Source of the DNA: Ursus arctos
Taxonomy: Eukaryota; Chordata; Mammalia; Carnivora; Ursidae
Assembly: GCF_023065955.2 (NCBI RefSeq)
Contig: NW_026622985.1
Span: 77,985,931 to 78,049,930 of the forward strand
Length of the DNA stretch: 64,000 nucleotides
Direction: 5' to 3'
Shown here: positions 23,645 to 35,699 of the stretch, one piece after another
How positions within the stretch are numbered: position 1 is the first letter of the stretch
Layout of the letters: each line of letters begins with the position of its first letter
Position numbers and translations under genes: made by a program
Notes under the pieces: generated by a model
Databases searched by the model: none
The model's input: the letters and a program-made list of their open reading frames with translations, nothing else
Told to the model about the DNA's origin: nothing

Positions 23645-25045
23645 AGGACAATAGTATGAGAGAAAGGGAAAATGAGAGAAATAAAGAACTGTAAGAAAAA
23701 AAAATATGTGTCAGGTCTATTATAATTCAAATTGGAGGGTAGTGAGGGCCCGAAACAGCATGACGAAAAACCATGTTAAGAATACAGAAGCAGAATTAGA
23801 GGCTATTCCTGAATAGAAAGAAAAGAGACAAAGAGGTGAAAGTGACCAGAATGAATATGATGAATGGGGAGGGCAAAGAAGAAAAATCAAAGCTAAGAAT
23901 TTCAGGAGTTCCTAAGGAAGAAATCAAAAGTTCTTTTTAGGAATGGTAATAATAACCAATGGGAGAATAGGCTAAATATATATATTTTTTTAATGGGAGG
24001 GGAAGGGGGACTAAATATGCAAAGAGTCATTTCTACTTTCTTCATCCACTTCACAGCTCTCCACAAAAAAGAAAGCACCTATTTGGATGGAGCCCAGGAC
24101 ATTCTTTGGCCCATTGTACTAACGGAAAAAGGAGGTTGGTTCCTCCTCTTCAAAAGAAAGGAAGCCTACCAAATGCTCATTTCCCATTTCCACATAGTGG
24201 GAGCCTGCTGGAGCTTGGCCCTTTGGGGAAGCTGCTATCATCTGTGTGACTGGCTGGGTATGTGAACCCTACGTAAGCAGGTAACTTCACTAAGCCCCAC
24301 AGTATAAGCTGTATTTTCCAGTTTGGAAATCCCATACTTGGAGGATACTGAGGACTGGAATAGTCCAAAATAAAGTACTGGAATAGTCCAAATTACATGC
24401 GATTACCTTATTTTACCTGTGATTCTTCCCCATCCAAGATCTCAGAGATAAGAATTCAAGCCCTGAAATTCCAGAGAATCCCTAACACCTTACACCTAAA
24501 CAAACTCTGGCAATTATTTTTAGAATTACAAGGATCAGAAAGGAAATGTCTCTCAAGCTTTGAGGCAAAACAAAAGACCTTAACTAAAGAGTTAAGGCTA
24601 AGAAAATCAGACTGTTTGGGGATATCTCTACTGCGTTAAATGTCAGAAGACAATGTAACAAATCTAAACAATTCTGCAGTGAAAGTCCAAGACCCATGGG
24701 TTTTATCCAACTAAGCTAAGGGAAAAAAAATACAGTCTTAGATATATAAAAGTTTAGAAAGACCATCTTTCTACTGAGGAAGTTCAATAGGAAAAATAAA
24801 ACAAAACAAAACATATAGACCAAATGGGAGCTGAAACAAAAGCAAAGACTTATGAATAAGGAAGTAGTAATGCAAGAGCAATGTTTGAGTCTCTTCTATT
24901 AGCTCAGATGGGGATCTAAGGCTCATGGAACTGGCTGAGAAGATTAGCAACAGATCTACACATAAACAATATATATGTCAAAGAAATGGCTTTGGCGATG
25001 AACTGATTTAGAAGCAGGAAGAAGTTGTGATCAAAATGAAGGCTG
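23645..25045. other. Unique sequence, nothing recognised
   Basis: About 1.4 kb, A-rich. It includes a small direct repeat at 24354-24392 described separately. The 90-codon frame at 23993-24265 has no motif. Confidence 0.45.
24354..24392. repeat. Short direct repeat, 16 bases twice
   Basis: actggaatagtccaaa occurs at 24354-24369 and exactly again at 24377-24392, with a 7-base spacer. It is a small local slippage duplication. Confidence 0.85.
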
Positions 25046-25049
25046 TGTA

Positions 25050-25600
25050 GCTTGAGCAGAGATTTGAAAATAAAAGAGGGAGACCTAAATGGATAGAAAA
25101 TACAAAATAAGAACGTCATGGGAGTTGGAAAATGCATGAGCAAAGATCCAAGATATGGGATGAAGGTCAATTTGTGCCATAATAAATATATAAATAAATA
25201 AATATAAATATATAGTGGGATTAGAATTCCAAGAATCACTCTAGGGATATTAGAACGCAAATTTGCAAAAGTGAATTGGGTGTCGATCATGGAGAACCCT
25301 GGTTGTGAGTCCAGGAAATTTATAAATCTTCTTGTAAATAATGCAGAACTGAATGAAAACTTTTGAGTATAAAAAATGGAGTGGCTAAGGAGCATTAACC
25401 TGCACTGTCTATACAAGAAGCAGGCAGGATAGAAAGCTATCACAATAGTATTAAAAGGAGAGAGGGGAAAATGGAAGAAATAGTGTGATGGAAAATACAA
25501 TAGCTGGTAGGTATTTAAATGTGAGGCTCAGTATGGAGAAAGAGGCTACTCAGAAGTATCAAAAACAGGGTAATGTGGAGGTTACTAATTGAATTATAAA
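25050..25600 (-). repeat. Probable L2 LINE, antisense, very decayed
   Basis: Weak but ordered similarity to antisense L2: 'gcttgagcagagatttgaaa', 'gaaaatgcatgagcaaagat', 'agcaggcaggatagaaagct' and 'atcacaatagtattaaaagg'. The antisense 194-codon open frame here (24916-25500) is AT-rich and chance-like. A short (taaa)n run sits at 25183-25212. Confidence 0.45.
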
Positions 25601-25847
25601 ATTAAGGAAACAGGTGTACTTTAGGTACAAAACACAGAAGAACTGATGTTATCTCTTAGCTATGTACATTTGAGGGTAATAGCTATGCAGTTAATTTAGT
25701 TATCAAACTTATCTTTTGATAATGACATATAATGTCTCCTGTCTTGAATATAATCATTTAATAAACACTATAATATTTTATTGATGAACATGGTTAAAAG
25801 CTACAATTTAAGTTATATATCTATGCTTATATTTTAAGGAAAATAAA

Positions 25848-26014
25848 TTTTTTAAGATTTTATTTATTTATTTGAGAGAGAGAGAGCACGAGCAAGGGGA
25901 GGGGCAGAGAGAGAAGCAGACTCCCCGCTGAGCAGGGAGCCTGACCCCAGGACCCAGGGATCATGACCTGAGTGGAAGGCAGACACTTCACCAACTGAGC
26001 CACCCAGGCTCCCC
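25848..26014 (-). mobile_element. SINEC, antisense
   Basis: On the minus strand it starts ggggagcctgggtggctcag, has the A box (gtggctcagttggtgaag), 'gatccctgggtcctggggtc' and a shortened CT body, and ends with AAATAAATAAAATCTTAA. The middle is slightly shorter than in the long copies. An imperfect flanking repeat (aaataaattttt / aaataattcttttt) is possible but weak. Confidence 0.9.
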
Positions 26015-27835
26015 AAATAATTCTTTTTAGAATTCACTTATCTCCTTAAAGGGACCTCAAAAAATGTAGGTTTTAGATTATGCTTTCATATTAAACCAAA
26101 TTTGCCAATGGGAAAGACACCTGTAAAAGTAAAAATGATTTTATCATTCTTTAACCATGTGCTCTCCTAACATTCTGCTGTTAAGGCTTAATACTGATTA
26201 ACTACATTGAGATCACATTTGATTAGGTCTGACACCTTAGTCATTATCAGCAGGTTATGAAAAAAACAATGGACATCCCAAGAACTTACTGTAGAACTAA
26301 GTTAGGTGTAGACCCAGATTTGACCTAAATATTTACCCTTTAGCTTCAATCATCAGAAATTTGAAGAATTACTTTATGGGTTTCCTCATTTCTATTTCCA
26401 CCTGCTACCTTACAATACTTTTCTAATCCTTCATGTCTAAACTTTTAACTAGAAGAAATTGCAGGAACATTGCCCAGATAGTCTCAATGGTAGTAGACAG
26501 AGGAGAAATAAATTCTATTCCAGAAATTTATCGTTTGAATTTAGGCATTCACTGACAAATTTTTATTATCAATATGGACTATTTCTAGGTATCCCAATCT
26601 TCTACTGAAGATTTCTTTATTTAAAACACAGTATTTTCATATTCCACAATCTCACTCATACCAGTAATAAGATATTAGAAGCACTCAAATTTAGATTAGT
26701 TTATTTCACTAAGTATATGCACGATCATTATATAATCATGGGATTATGATAAATGCATATATATTCGAATAAGTTATGAATACAAATATTTTCCCAGACA
26801 CAATGAGAATACATTATTTTCTCATTTTCTCTGTCTAATAAATGTTTGTAAATAGAAAATAACTCTAAATAATCAATTAGGTATATCATTTGTATTACTA
26901 AAAACAGAGTGTTTTCTTTTTAAATGAGGTCTTCTTAGTGCAATACTGTAAACGCTTCTTCTACATAATAGGTAATACACATTTCCTATTTCGGCCCTAA
27001 CTTCATTTGACATTAGACAAATCGTCATAACATATAAAGTCTAGGAATTACCACCAAAAGCCTAATTAGTTAAATGTGTCAGAAGTTATTTCTTTTATAT
27101 AGTCATTAACCAAACTTAGTAGGTAGACAGAACAAATACCATCATGTTTTTTCACCATGTTAGGTATTAATATAATTTAAAATAAACTAACTTAAAGTAT
27201 TTAATTTAATTTAAACTGAAAAACTGTAGATAGGTTATTAAGGATGATAAAAGACCAATTGTAAAAAAAAAAAAAAAAAGCTGTAAAAATTAAAAGCCCC
27301 ATTAAGAAATCCAAGAAATTATGTAATTAAGTCTTCTGTTTCTATTCGGAGCAATAGCAACTATCTCTAAGTTATCTAAGAAAAATTCAATGTCTCTAAT
27401 GAATGAATTCTTTTTAGCCTCTTGAATATTACATGTTGTATGAGCTTCACTTTGAGAGTTAGTAGTAAAATCTCCCCATATTCTAATTTAAAGGAAGATA
27501 TATTAACGAAGTCTTTCTCTCTAGCTAGCTACGATGACCTAAATCATGAAGGAAAAAAGCACGTTTTTCTTTTGTTTCATCAAAAATATTAATATAGCAT
27601 TAGAGGGCTTTATAAAATTCAATTTTAAAATTTACCCATCTTACTTTGTGCAATTCATTTGAATTACTATTTCTGTTTAGTTGAAAGCCTGATCAAATAC
27701 GTTATAGGGAAAAAAATTACTTTAATAAATTCATTAACAAATTAAAGGACAAAATTCATAGTGATTATGTTTTCAGAAAAATTTTAAATTTAAAAATAGT
27801 TTTTAGCACAGTCAACAGTAACTATCAGAGATCAA
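26015..27835. other. AT-rich unique sequence
   Basis: About 1.8 kb without a recognised repeat or gene, apart from an A run at 27261-27278. Strongly AT-rich, with no open frame of note. Confidence 0.5.
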
Positions 27836-27839
27836 CATA

Positions 27840-28830
27840 GCTTTATATCCTCTCCAAAGGTAAAGGTACTCTCTTCAATGTTAAGGTCAAAACAAAGATG
27901 CCCAGTATTATAATCAGTGTTGCATGTCATTCTGGACGTCCTAACCAATGTAATAAGACAAGTAAAAGAAATAAGGTAAATATAGAGAAGGAAGAGACAA
28001 AATTATGCTCATTTTCTAACATGAATGTGTACTTGAAAAAAATAATTGAATCATCTGAAATTCTACTAGAAGCAATTAGGTAGTAAGTAAAAGTGCCACT
28101 TACAAAATCCTTATGTAAAAAAATCTTCATAACTTCCTAATACACCTCCAATAATCACCTTAAAATACTATGGGGAAGAGATCCCTTTAATAATAACATC
28201 AGCAAATATAAAATGCTCATAAATAAACTTAGAATTTTCCAGAACTGTATTAAAAACTGGTAATATATTACTGAGAGCCGCACATAAGTTGAATAAAAAT
28301 TTTGCATTACGACCTAGTATAGATACAGTATTCCCTCCAAGCTGATTTGCAAATTCAGCCCATTTCTAAAGGAAACCCCAATTCAGTTTTTTGAAGGAAC
28401 TTTATACAATGTACCCAACTACACAAGAATAAAGCCAATTTTGAAACCCATACTAATGGCAACTTATTCTACCGGATATTAACATATATTAATTCAACAA
28501 CAATATTTAACACAGAAGTTGTACTAGCACACACACAAAAATGGATAGTCAGATCAGTGGAATAGAAAATTCATAAACAGAACCAGAAAATGTCATAATA
28601 TAGCAGATGATTAAAACGGCCATTTCAATCATTGAAAAAATTGAAGGCTTTTTCTATAAATAATGTTGGATGTTGGCTATACATAAATTAAAAAGTTAGA
28701 TGTCTACCTCATATCTTACAATAGAAAATGAAGATGAATTCAATACTTTATTATAAGACTGAATCGTGAAAAAGCTAAAAGAAAAAATATTTTTTAATAA
28801 TTCTGAAAGTATAGTATATCTGTTTTTGTC
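27840..28830 (+). repeat. Ancient L1 ORF2 fragment
   Basis: The frame at 27898-28083 and the following sequence follow the L1 reverse-transcriptase to post-RT part: '…tctggacgtcctaaccaatg', '…gaagagacaaaattatgctc' (the K-L-S/C-x-D-D region, here mutated), then 'gatatgccaatgaaaat'-type sequence resumes after 29600. It is heavily interrupted and far more diverged than the L1 at 22079. Confidence 0.65.
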
Positions 28831-28834
28831 TAGT

Positions 28835-29595
28835 TTAAACCTAATTTCCTAGTTGAAAGATCGCAGTGTGAACAAGACATAATGGAGAATATAAACTCGG
28901 CAGATGTGAGTAAAACGAGAGGGCTTATTGAGATCTGCACCCCTAGAGGCAGTGGTGAGAAACAGTCTCCAGCAACCTCAAAAAGAAAGACTTTTCGTAG
29001 TCAGTGTCCAGGCAGTGATTGCTGCATACCAGCTGAGCATGTAGGAAAAACAGAAATGGTATGGAAGTAGGCACCACGAGGTAGTTGTATGTCTAGGAGA
29101 AAGGCTGGGTTCATCTCACTAGACCAGACAAGAAATAGCATTCCATAATTCTAATGGCAGAGATCAGAATACGTGCATGTGTGCATGCATGTTTCTGTTT
29201 GTTCCAGAGAGAGGAGCAGAAGGCTATTTCCCTGCCTCCTGGAATTAACTCAGAGTAGCCATGCCTCCTACGAGTGATCAAACATTCACAGGCTAGCCCC
29301 TACCTGTACAAGTGACACACAATCCTTTGAAATTGCTTCACTAAAATCTAATTACATTCGTGTAACTCCAATATAACATTGACCTTAATTCCGACTATTG
29401 TATTATAATAAATTTGCATCATTTGACTTGTGACTTGAGGTACTCAGATTCCAAATAATTTAGTTGAGAGTTTGGAGTACAAAAAGAAAAGCCTCATGGA
29501 AAGGTAGTATTTTTGGATAACCCAGGCCTCTCCCAGGATTTTTGCACAGGGCTGCCAACACACATTTCTAGGCATAACACAAAGACAGAAGGTAG
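28835..29595. other. Unidentified insert within ancient L1
   Basis: About 750 bases that do not look like L1 and separate two collinear L1 parts. It has higher GC than its flanks and a purine-rich 62-codon frame (28882-29070) of polar residues with no recognised domain. Either an old transposable element that I do not recognise or sequence between two separate L1 insertions. Confidence 0.45.
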
Positions 29596-29599
29596 AGAA

Positions 29600-30125
29600 A
29601 AAAATCTTGATAGATGCTACCTTATAATTTGTTTAGATTGTTGTAGGACAAGTAACACCATATATGAAAGAATGAACAATACAAATAAATTTGTAAAATA
29701 TATGCCAGATCAAGGGTTAATGTATGCAGTCTAAAAGACTTCTTCTGAATCAATAGGAAACAGGGGAATACCCAAAATAGGCAAATGAACAAGCAATTTG
29801 CAAAAAAATAAATATAATTGGCTAATTAGTATATAAAAACTTGAAAGCTCATTAGGAATAAAAGATATGCCAATGAAAATAATAAATTTTACCTCTGACA
29901 TTGATAAAGATGAAAAATAATAATAATACCCAGTTTTGAAAATGTACAAAAAGATAGGTCAACTTACCCACTACTACTGTGTGTGTAACAACGTAGGGCA
30001 ATTTGATAAAATCTATCAAGAATCTTAAAGGCAGCGGTTACACATCTAAGAATTTTTCTTAAGAAAATAATTGAACAAGTAAACAGATTGTCATCATCTT
30101 TTTCCTATACAAAGGACACTGTGTT
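29600..30125 (+). repeat. Ancient L1, ORF2 C-terminal part
   Basis: 'ggcaaatgaacaagcaattt', 'tagtatataaaaacttgaaa', 'aaaagatatgccaatgaaaa' and 'taataatacccagttttgaa' follow the order of the late ORF2 region in old mammalian L1 (L1M). It is probably the continuation of the fragment at 27840. Confidence 0.65.
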
Positions 30126-30160
30126 ATTATCAAGAATCCAATGAATTATTTATTTTTCAG

Positions 30161-30314
30161 AATGAAACCTGTTCAGCATTATAAAGCCCTGTCCCTACAG
30201 GATATTCAAATCAAGAAAATGCAAAGATCCTTTTTTAGATGGCACCCACAATTCAAAAGCTCTAATCACAAGCACAAAGAAAGGCACAGAGTACAAGACA
30301 CAGATGGAGACAAC
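30161..30314 (+). other. Candidate internal exon (cassette-like), unproven
   Basis: A T-rich tract ending in AG (tatttttcag, 30151-30160) is followed by 154 bases ending at a consensus donor (caac|gtgagt, cut after 30314). One frame is open across the whole interval (part of an open stretch at 30141-30401) and gives a basic, histidine- and lysine-rich segment with no domain that I recognise. A 154-base internal exon is of ordinary size, and the interval contains no recognised repeat. A chance pair of good splice sites is quite possible. Confidence 0.25.
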
Positions 30315-30320
30315 GTGAGT

Positions 30321-31440
30321 CCCATTTGTGCACCTGCGGGGAAATGGGTTCTCTGGAACACTGAAGAGCTGGAGGCGGAAACAGGGACACCTGGGCACTA
30401 ACTGCCTGTCTTTCCCTGGGTGGGAATTAAGCCTTGCTGATGCTAAATTTGATTCAAGAACCAGAAGAGCCCAATATTTGTATACAGTACCTTAAATGGA
30501 AGTGCACACAGATTGTTAATGTTAAGTTCTTCCAGAAGGCAGATGTAAGCTCTGGGTACAAAAGACTCGTGGCTCAGCACGAATCGAGCATTTTCACACA
30601 TGGAGCACCACTCTGCCTCGTATGGGCAATAGCAATGGCAATTCTGTGATCTATTTGGGAACCAGGGACCAGGAAGGCCTAGGCCAAAATGTGCTGTGGT
30701 AAATCAGAAACAACCTCATGGACAACATGTGTGCACATACGGGCTCTTCTCATTACTTGGAAATGTGCAACACCGTTGCAACTGTGCACCTATTGGAATT
30801 CTAGCTCATCTTCAACTGCTTAAACTATGTGTAAACAGAACCCCCAAAACAGGATACAAAAATGTCCTAGACTTTGTAAACATAACCCAGTGAACCAAGC
30901 AAAAGCATTTCCATTTGCCATGTTTGATATATTCAGCCCGTCCTGTAATTTGGACAAGGTCATTCATTAATTATGTGTGTCAATGTTATGAGTCTATAAT
31001 TGCAATCTGGATGTTTTTATGTTCCTCCCATTATATTTAGGAGATAAAGTGTCCTAAATATTTCTAACCTTTGCTACTCTTTATCCTCTGAGGCTACATG
31101 ATGTCAAAATATCTTAACAGAAATGAAAAAGTGCAGTCCATCACTACTTTAAATAACTTTTCTATAGGAAACCCAATACGCTCATAGTTGTAAATATCCA
31201 AAGATTTGTCTGACTGGGAAATGTTGTCATTACAGCAATGCTGTCAAGTTTCTTAGAGATTCAGAATTATGTCCCAACTTAGTACTATTTCAATATAATA
31301 CAGTCTTTCTCATTTTCCCTCTAAAGATAACTGCTCACATTATACTAACTTTAACACTAGACTAAATATTCACTAGCATTTAATTTTCCATTCCCTTCTT
31401 GACCAATGGCCAGACTTACAAAACAGCTATTTCCAATGCC
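30321..31440. other. Unique sequence, nothing recognised
   Basis: About 1.1 kb without a recognised repeat. Two small plus frames (30434-30649, 30696-30893) have no motif and no promoter evidence. Confidence 0.45.
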
Positions 31441-31447
31441 CATTAAT

Positions 31448-32815
31448 TTTTTTATACACTTAGCAAATATTTATTGCATAGTACTTAGCTAAGCACTAAA
31501 CCAAGCCATGAGAATATCGAGTCAAAAAGTCATGACTCCTATGCTCAAGAGAACTGTAGTCTAGGTAGAGGCAGACAAGTAAATGTGCAATTCACCTGCA
31601 CATAGGGAGTGTCACCTTCTGATTAAGGGACATGGAGGAGGAACATTAAAATCAGACTGATGCAAATGAGGATGGGCTCAAGTCTAGGAAGGTTTTCTAG
31701 AGGTGACCCTTGAGCTGAGTTTGGAAATGAAGAGGAAAAGGTGATATGTCAAAGACAGGAGTGAGAATTCTCTAAAAAAAAAAAAAAGGTTGAGGGGACA
31801 ACATGAGGGATCACAAAGATGTGATAGAGCATGATCAATTTATAGAATCACAGCCCAGCACAGTGCAAGTGAAGGGCACTTGTGGAAAAAAGAAAAAAAA
31901 AAAGAACATTTTCAGGGAGGATGTGATATGCTAAGCCAAGGATTCTGGATATGATGCTAAAAACTGCTGGGAGCCATTTAGTAACTTTAAGCAAGAGAAA
32001 AATGTGATGAGATAAATGTTTTGAAAACAAGCCCTCTGGCTGCTCTGTGCACTGAAAAGAGAGCCAACTTGAAAGAGGGAAATGGGATGGTATTGCAATA
32101 ATCCAGGCAAGAAATTTTAATGGCTTCAATTAAGGTAGGAGAGATCTAGGGGAGAGAACGGATTTAGAATGTATTTCAGTACTGGCGAAACACTGTATAC
32201 AGGGAAAGAAAGGAGTCTAAACTGATTCTAGATTTCCTGATTTGGAGGACTAGGTGGACTCTGTTTAACTCACTAAGATGAGAAAGTCAAGCAAAGGAAT
32301 AGGTTAGAGTGAGAAATGATAAACTTAATTTTGAACTTGATGAGTTCAAGATCCAAGTGCATTGGCGCAGAATGCAGCTGGATAAGCAAAAGGTCTAGGT
32401 CAGAGAGATGGCACGTAACTATATAGAAGAGGTAATTGAAGCCACGGGAGCGGTCAAGGTTATAGTGTTGGGGTGGCAGGGGATGTTATGCAGAAAGAAC
32501 AAAGGTACAGCATAGAACCCTGTGAAATCCTAAACTGAGGGGAGAGCACAAGGCAGACCACAAATAATTGTCAGAGGAGCAGATGAGGAAAAGGAGGAAG
32601 AGGAGGAGAAGAGGAGAGCCAAAGAGGCTGATGAAGAAAAACTCCAAAGAAAGTTAAGTGTTTCAAATACTTCAAAGAGGCCATTTAGGATGAACAAGAC
32701 AAACGTTCACAGCCGTTAGCAATGTGGTAATCAGATCTGAAGGAAACACTGGTAGGAGGTGAAAGGAAAGGAGAAGCAACCAGATTCCAGAGGCTAAGGA
32801 GGGAAACAGGCAGTG
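31448..32815 (-). repeat. L2 LINE, antisense, long copy
   Basis: Read antisense it runs from the L2 3' end at the left ('agcaaatatttattgcatag', antisense of the ttgttgaata tail), through 'ctgtagtctaggtagaggca', 'cttgagctgagtttggaaat', 'gaaaacaagccctctggctg' and 'ttgcaataatccaggcaaga', to the reverse-transcriptase region ('cagcatagaaccctgtgaaa', 'aactccaaagaaagttaagt'). At about 1.35 kb it is the longest L2 here. Frames are fully decayed. A purine-rich patch lies at 32583-32625. Confidence 0.75.
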
Positions 32816-33460
32816 TGGACATAGTGTCTATCAATTTTCCAAATAGTTGTCAAAGGAAGGAAAGAAGGAATAAGACATGTTCCATATCAACCACTAATTT
32901 GAAAATAACTATTTTCATAACTTATTTTTCCAAATGCGTAATCTTGGCAACATCCTTTTCCAATAGAAATGAAACAGTTTTGGAAACAGTTTTATGGAAA
33001 CAGAAGATAAACTCCTCCCACTTTCTATTCTGATGCCAAAGTTGCAATAAAATCGCAGCAATAGGAGGAGCCGTGGTTGGGAACTGGAGTGAATCCTCTT
33101 GAAGTTCCCTGCCAAAGTTATTCAAAATCGTCTCACACACATACCTGCCGTTCACGCAAAACATGATATAGCCTACAAGAGCGTAAATCTGTAATATTCA
33201 CTTCACTGTATCTTACATTGCTTTTAAGATCATGGTGTCTTTTGCTTAGCCACCTAATATTTAACACTGGTGTTTTAGAGTAGCTCTTCCCAAGAGATTT
33301 AAACCATTGCTCTCAATGTCCCTAGAGAAACTTCCTCTCAGCATTCCCTTTGCAGACTGCTAATTCTCCCACAACCGCTTTATATAATTACTTATAGTTT
33401 TACTGATGTTTGTTTCTAACTCTAGTTTAATGAGCTATAAATTATTAATAATTATGCTAA
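32816..33460. other. Unique sequence, nothing recognised
   Basis: No repeat or gene recognised. Overlapping frames on both strands at 32815-33164 are under 81 codons and lack motifs. Confidence 0.4.
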
Positions 33461-33464
33461 CTTA

Positions 33465-33700
33465 CATTTATATAGCATTGTTCACCCTGAGAGATCCCAA
33501 AGCACCTTTCCAAAATATACACGGCTCACATAAATAAACGCCAGGCAACGTTAAGGATGATGAAAACCACCAGTCACACAACTAACATGCTGTTTACCTA
33601 GCTCCTGAACAATAAAGATGCTTCACAGGAGCCGAGCTGATATCAATCATAGGAGAGGCTCCACCGAACACCAAGCCACAGGCTGATATCATCTCTGACT
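33465..33700. other. Candidate conserved non-coding element
   Basis: The start, 'acatttatatagcattgttc' and 'gatcccaaagcacctttcc', resembles an ancient, often exapted repeat motif, but I cannot name it. The right half is compositionally complex and non-repetitive, and carries the 10-mer gctgatatca twice (33636-33645 and 33682-33691). No open frame. Conservation is a guess until aligned. Confidence 0.3.
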
Positions 33701-34535
33701 ATTAACATAGACCATTTTTTATTCACTAGGATATAACTCCTATCAAGTCAAATTGAATTAGTTTTGCCAAAAAGATCAATGGCCGTTTAAAAATGTTTGA
33801 ATAAAATGCAGGTACTTTACACATACTTTAAAAAAAAAAAAAATGTCTGTCTTCCTTAAACCAAGCTTTTACTGCGAAACAGGGAACTCTATGCTAATAG
33901 CTGACATGAAAGGTGGCTCCCGGGTCACAAATCTAGACTCAAATAAGCACTCCTTCCATGACCTTGAACAAATCATTTATACCACCTATCTTAGTTCGAT
34001 AGGTCTGGAAAGAAAACTCTATTATCTCTGACTCAAACTCAGCAATTTTGGATTTGAAAGATCAGGAAAGTATGCTCAAAGATTCCTCTAGCCACAGATG
34101 ATTTCTGTAGAGCAGAATGTGAGATGCCTCACATTCTTTCAGGTGGGTACACAAACCAGCCATAATACCTGGTAAATTCAATTTTTAAGCAGGGTTACTG
34201 TTAGAGTGAAAATAAAGAACTTCCCAATTGGCCATCAATAAATCACCAGTTAAATAAAATTAATTTTTTTTCAAGAAAATACTAAGGAAAATACTAAGGC
34301 AAGGTTAAACATTTTCCACCCTGATTAACATCTTCCTACAGTAAAGGACATAAAATCTTAACTTTTACTATAAAAATGAGAAGTTGAAAGTGGGGGAAGT
34401 TAGGACTTAGTGATAAATAAAACCAGTTAGGGCAACTGATTAGTCCTTTATGTAGAAAATGATAGCAAGTATAAAACTTACATTTGCCTATATGGTAAAA
34501 CTTTATTTGTACAGATTAAATAGAGAAGTGATAAT
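33701..34535. other. AT-rich unique sequence
   Basis: No gene or repeat recognised. It contains a small perfect 12-base tandem duplication (aaaatactaagg) at 34276-34299 and an A run near 33830. Confidence 0.5.
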
Positions 34536-34539
34536 TATT

Positions 34540-34650
34540 ATTATTATTGAGGACAAAGTATATACTAGACAACGTGCTAAATGTATTATATGTTTTATCC
34601 CAGGGTCCTCATAACTACTTTATTAAGTAGTTGTAGTAGAGTTTTATTTG
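34540..34650 (-). repeat. MIR SINE fragment
   Basis: 'tatactagacaacgtgctaa', 'atgttttatcccagggtcct' and 'cataactactttattaagta' follow the antisense MIR 3' half. Short and diverged. Confidence 0.5.
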
Positions 34651-34709
34651 TTAACAAGATATCCCGATACATTCCCAAATTGCTAAATTTTCAAATATGG
34701 AAATTTGTA

Positions 34710-34851
34710 TGGTTTAAAACCACATTCATGTTTAATTCAATTGTTTCCTGTGCATATCTTCACAGTGTAACCTATATTTCTGGTTTAAAACCACATTCAT
34801 GTTTAATTCAATTGTTTCCTGTGCATATCTTCACAGTGTAACCTATATTTC
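34710..34851. repeat. Perfect 71-bp tandem duplication (two copies)
   Basis: Copy 1 at 34710-34780 and copy 2 at 34781-34851 are identical over all 71 bases, each starting tggtttaaaaccacattcat and ending 'taacctatatttc'. Flanking bases differ, so there are exactly two units. The unit is complex sequence, not a microsatellite. Zero mismatches in neutral-looking DNA implies a very recent event or an assembly artefact. Confidence 0.97.
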
Positions 34852-35310
34852 AATTTGCACTCAAGCTTGATTCTCTTTGAGTTGTTTCGCAAAGATGACA
34901 GCATTTACTGAAACAGTTTCAGGAATCACTTTCTCTAGTCTCTGCATATAGAACTTACAGCAGAATCAGTCATATCTTGGATCTGAACCAGTATAGAATA
35001 TGACATTCTACTTTTTAATATATGCTAACCTTCTCTATCTGCTAAGAAACATGACTTTATCAGATTTCCTCTCATTTCTTTTCTTTTCCATCATCATCAC
35101 CAGCAGCTGACTTTCTTTTCAAGCTCATTTTTAAATAAAGAGATAGAGATTTCTATAACTTCAAAAGAAATTGGCAGAGTTGATTATGCTCAGTCATTAA
35201 CTAAGGAATTCATTTCTCTGAAGACTGTGGTTTGCCTCACACCATGGATCTTGGAAGTTGCTCTCAAATGGAGAGACACGGGAGTGATAGACCCGCGAAT
35301 AACAAGGGTG
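34852..35310. other. Unique sequence, nothing recognised
   Basis: No repeat or gene recognised in this interval. Confidence 0.4.
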
Positions 35311-35314
35311 AGTT

Positions 35315-35445
35315 TTATTGTACCTACATTTACATAGGAGAAAGCTGAAGCTCAGTAAAGCTAAATCACATACCCTGCCACAGGTCTAGTAAAGGAGAGG
35401 GCCTTTCAACCGAGGTCTGAGAAACTCCAAGCCTGTTTTCTCTCT
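35315..35445 (-). repeat. MIR SINE
   Basis: 'gtacctacatttacatagga', 'gctgaagctcagtaaagcta', 'aatcacataccctgccacag' and 'tctagtaaaggagagggcct' match the antisense MIR core in order. Confidence 0.7.
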
Positions 35446-35699
35446 TCTACGACACAGCATGTCCCAGCCAGTCTGGTGTAGTGAATGGTCTGAGTTGTTG
35501 AAACTACTTTAATAAAAACTAGTTTTACCATAATTTTGATTAGAACAAAAAAATTTTAAAGTCTGACTCCTGGCCTTGATTTGGCAACTAACCAGTTGTC
35601 AGGTTTTATAGAGTCATCTTAACCTTTCTGGTATTCAATTTCTTCACTATAGAAATGAACAACTTGTCAGGTTTTAATGAGCTCCGAGGTCCTATAGTC

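Noticed and set aside
24916..25500. 194-codon minus-strand open frame, rich in Phe, Leu, Ser
   Set aside because: Composition mirrors A/T-rich decayed LINE sequence and includes a (taaa)n translation (IYIYLFIYL). No domain and no conserved start.
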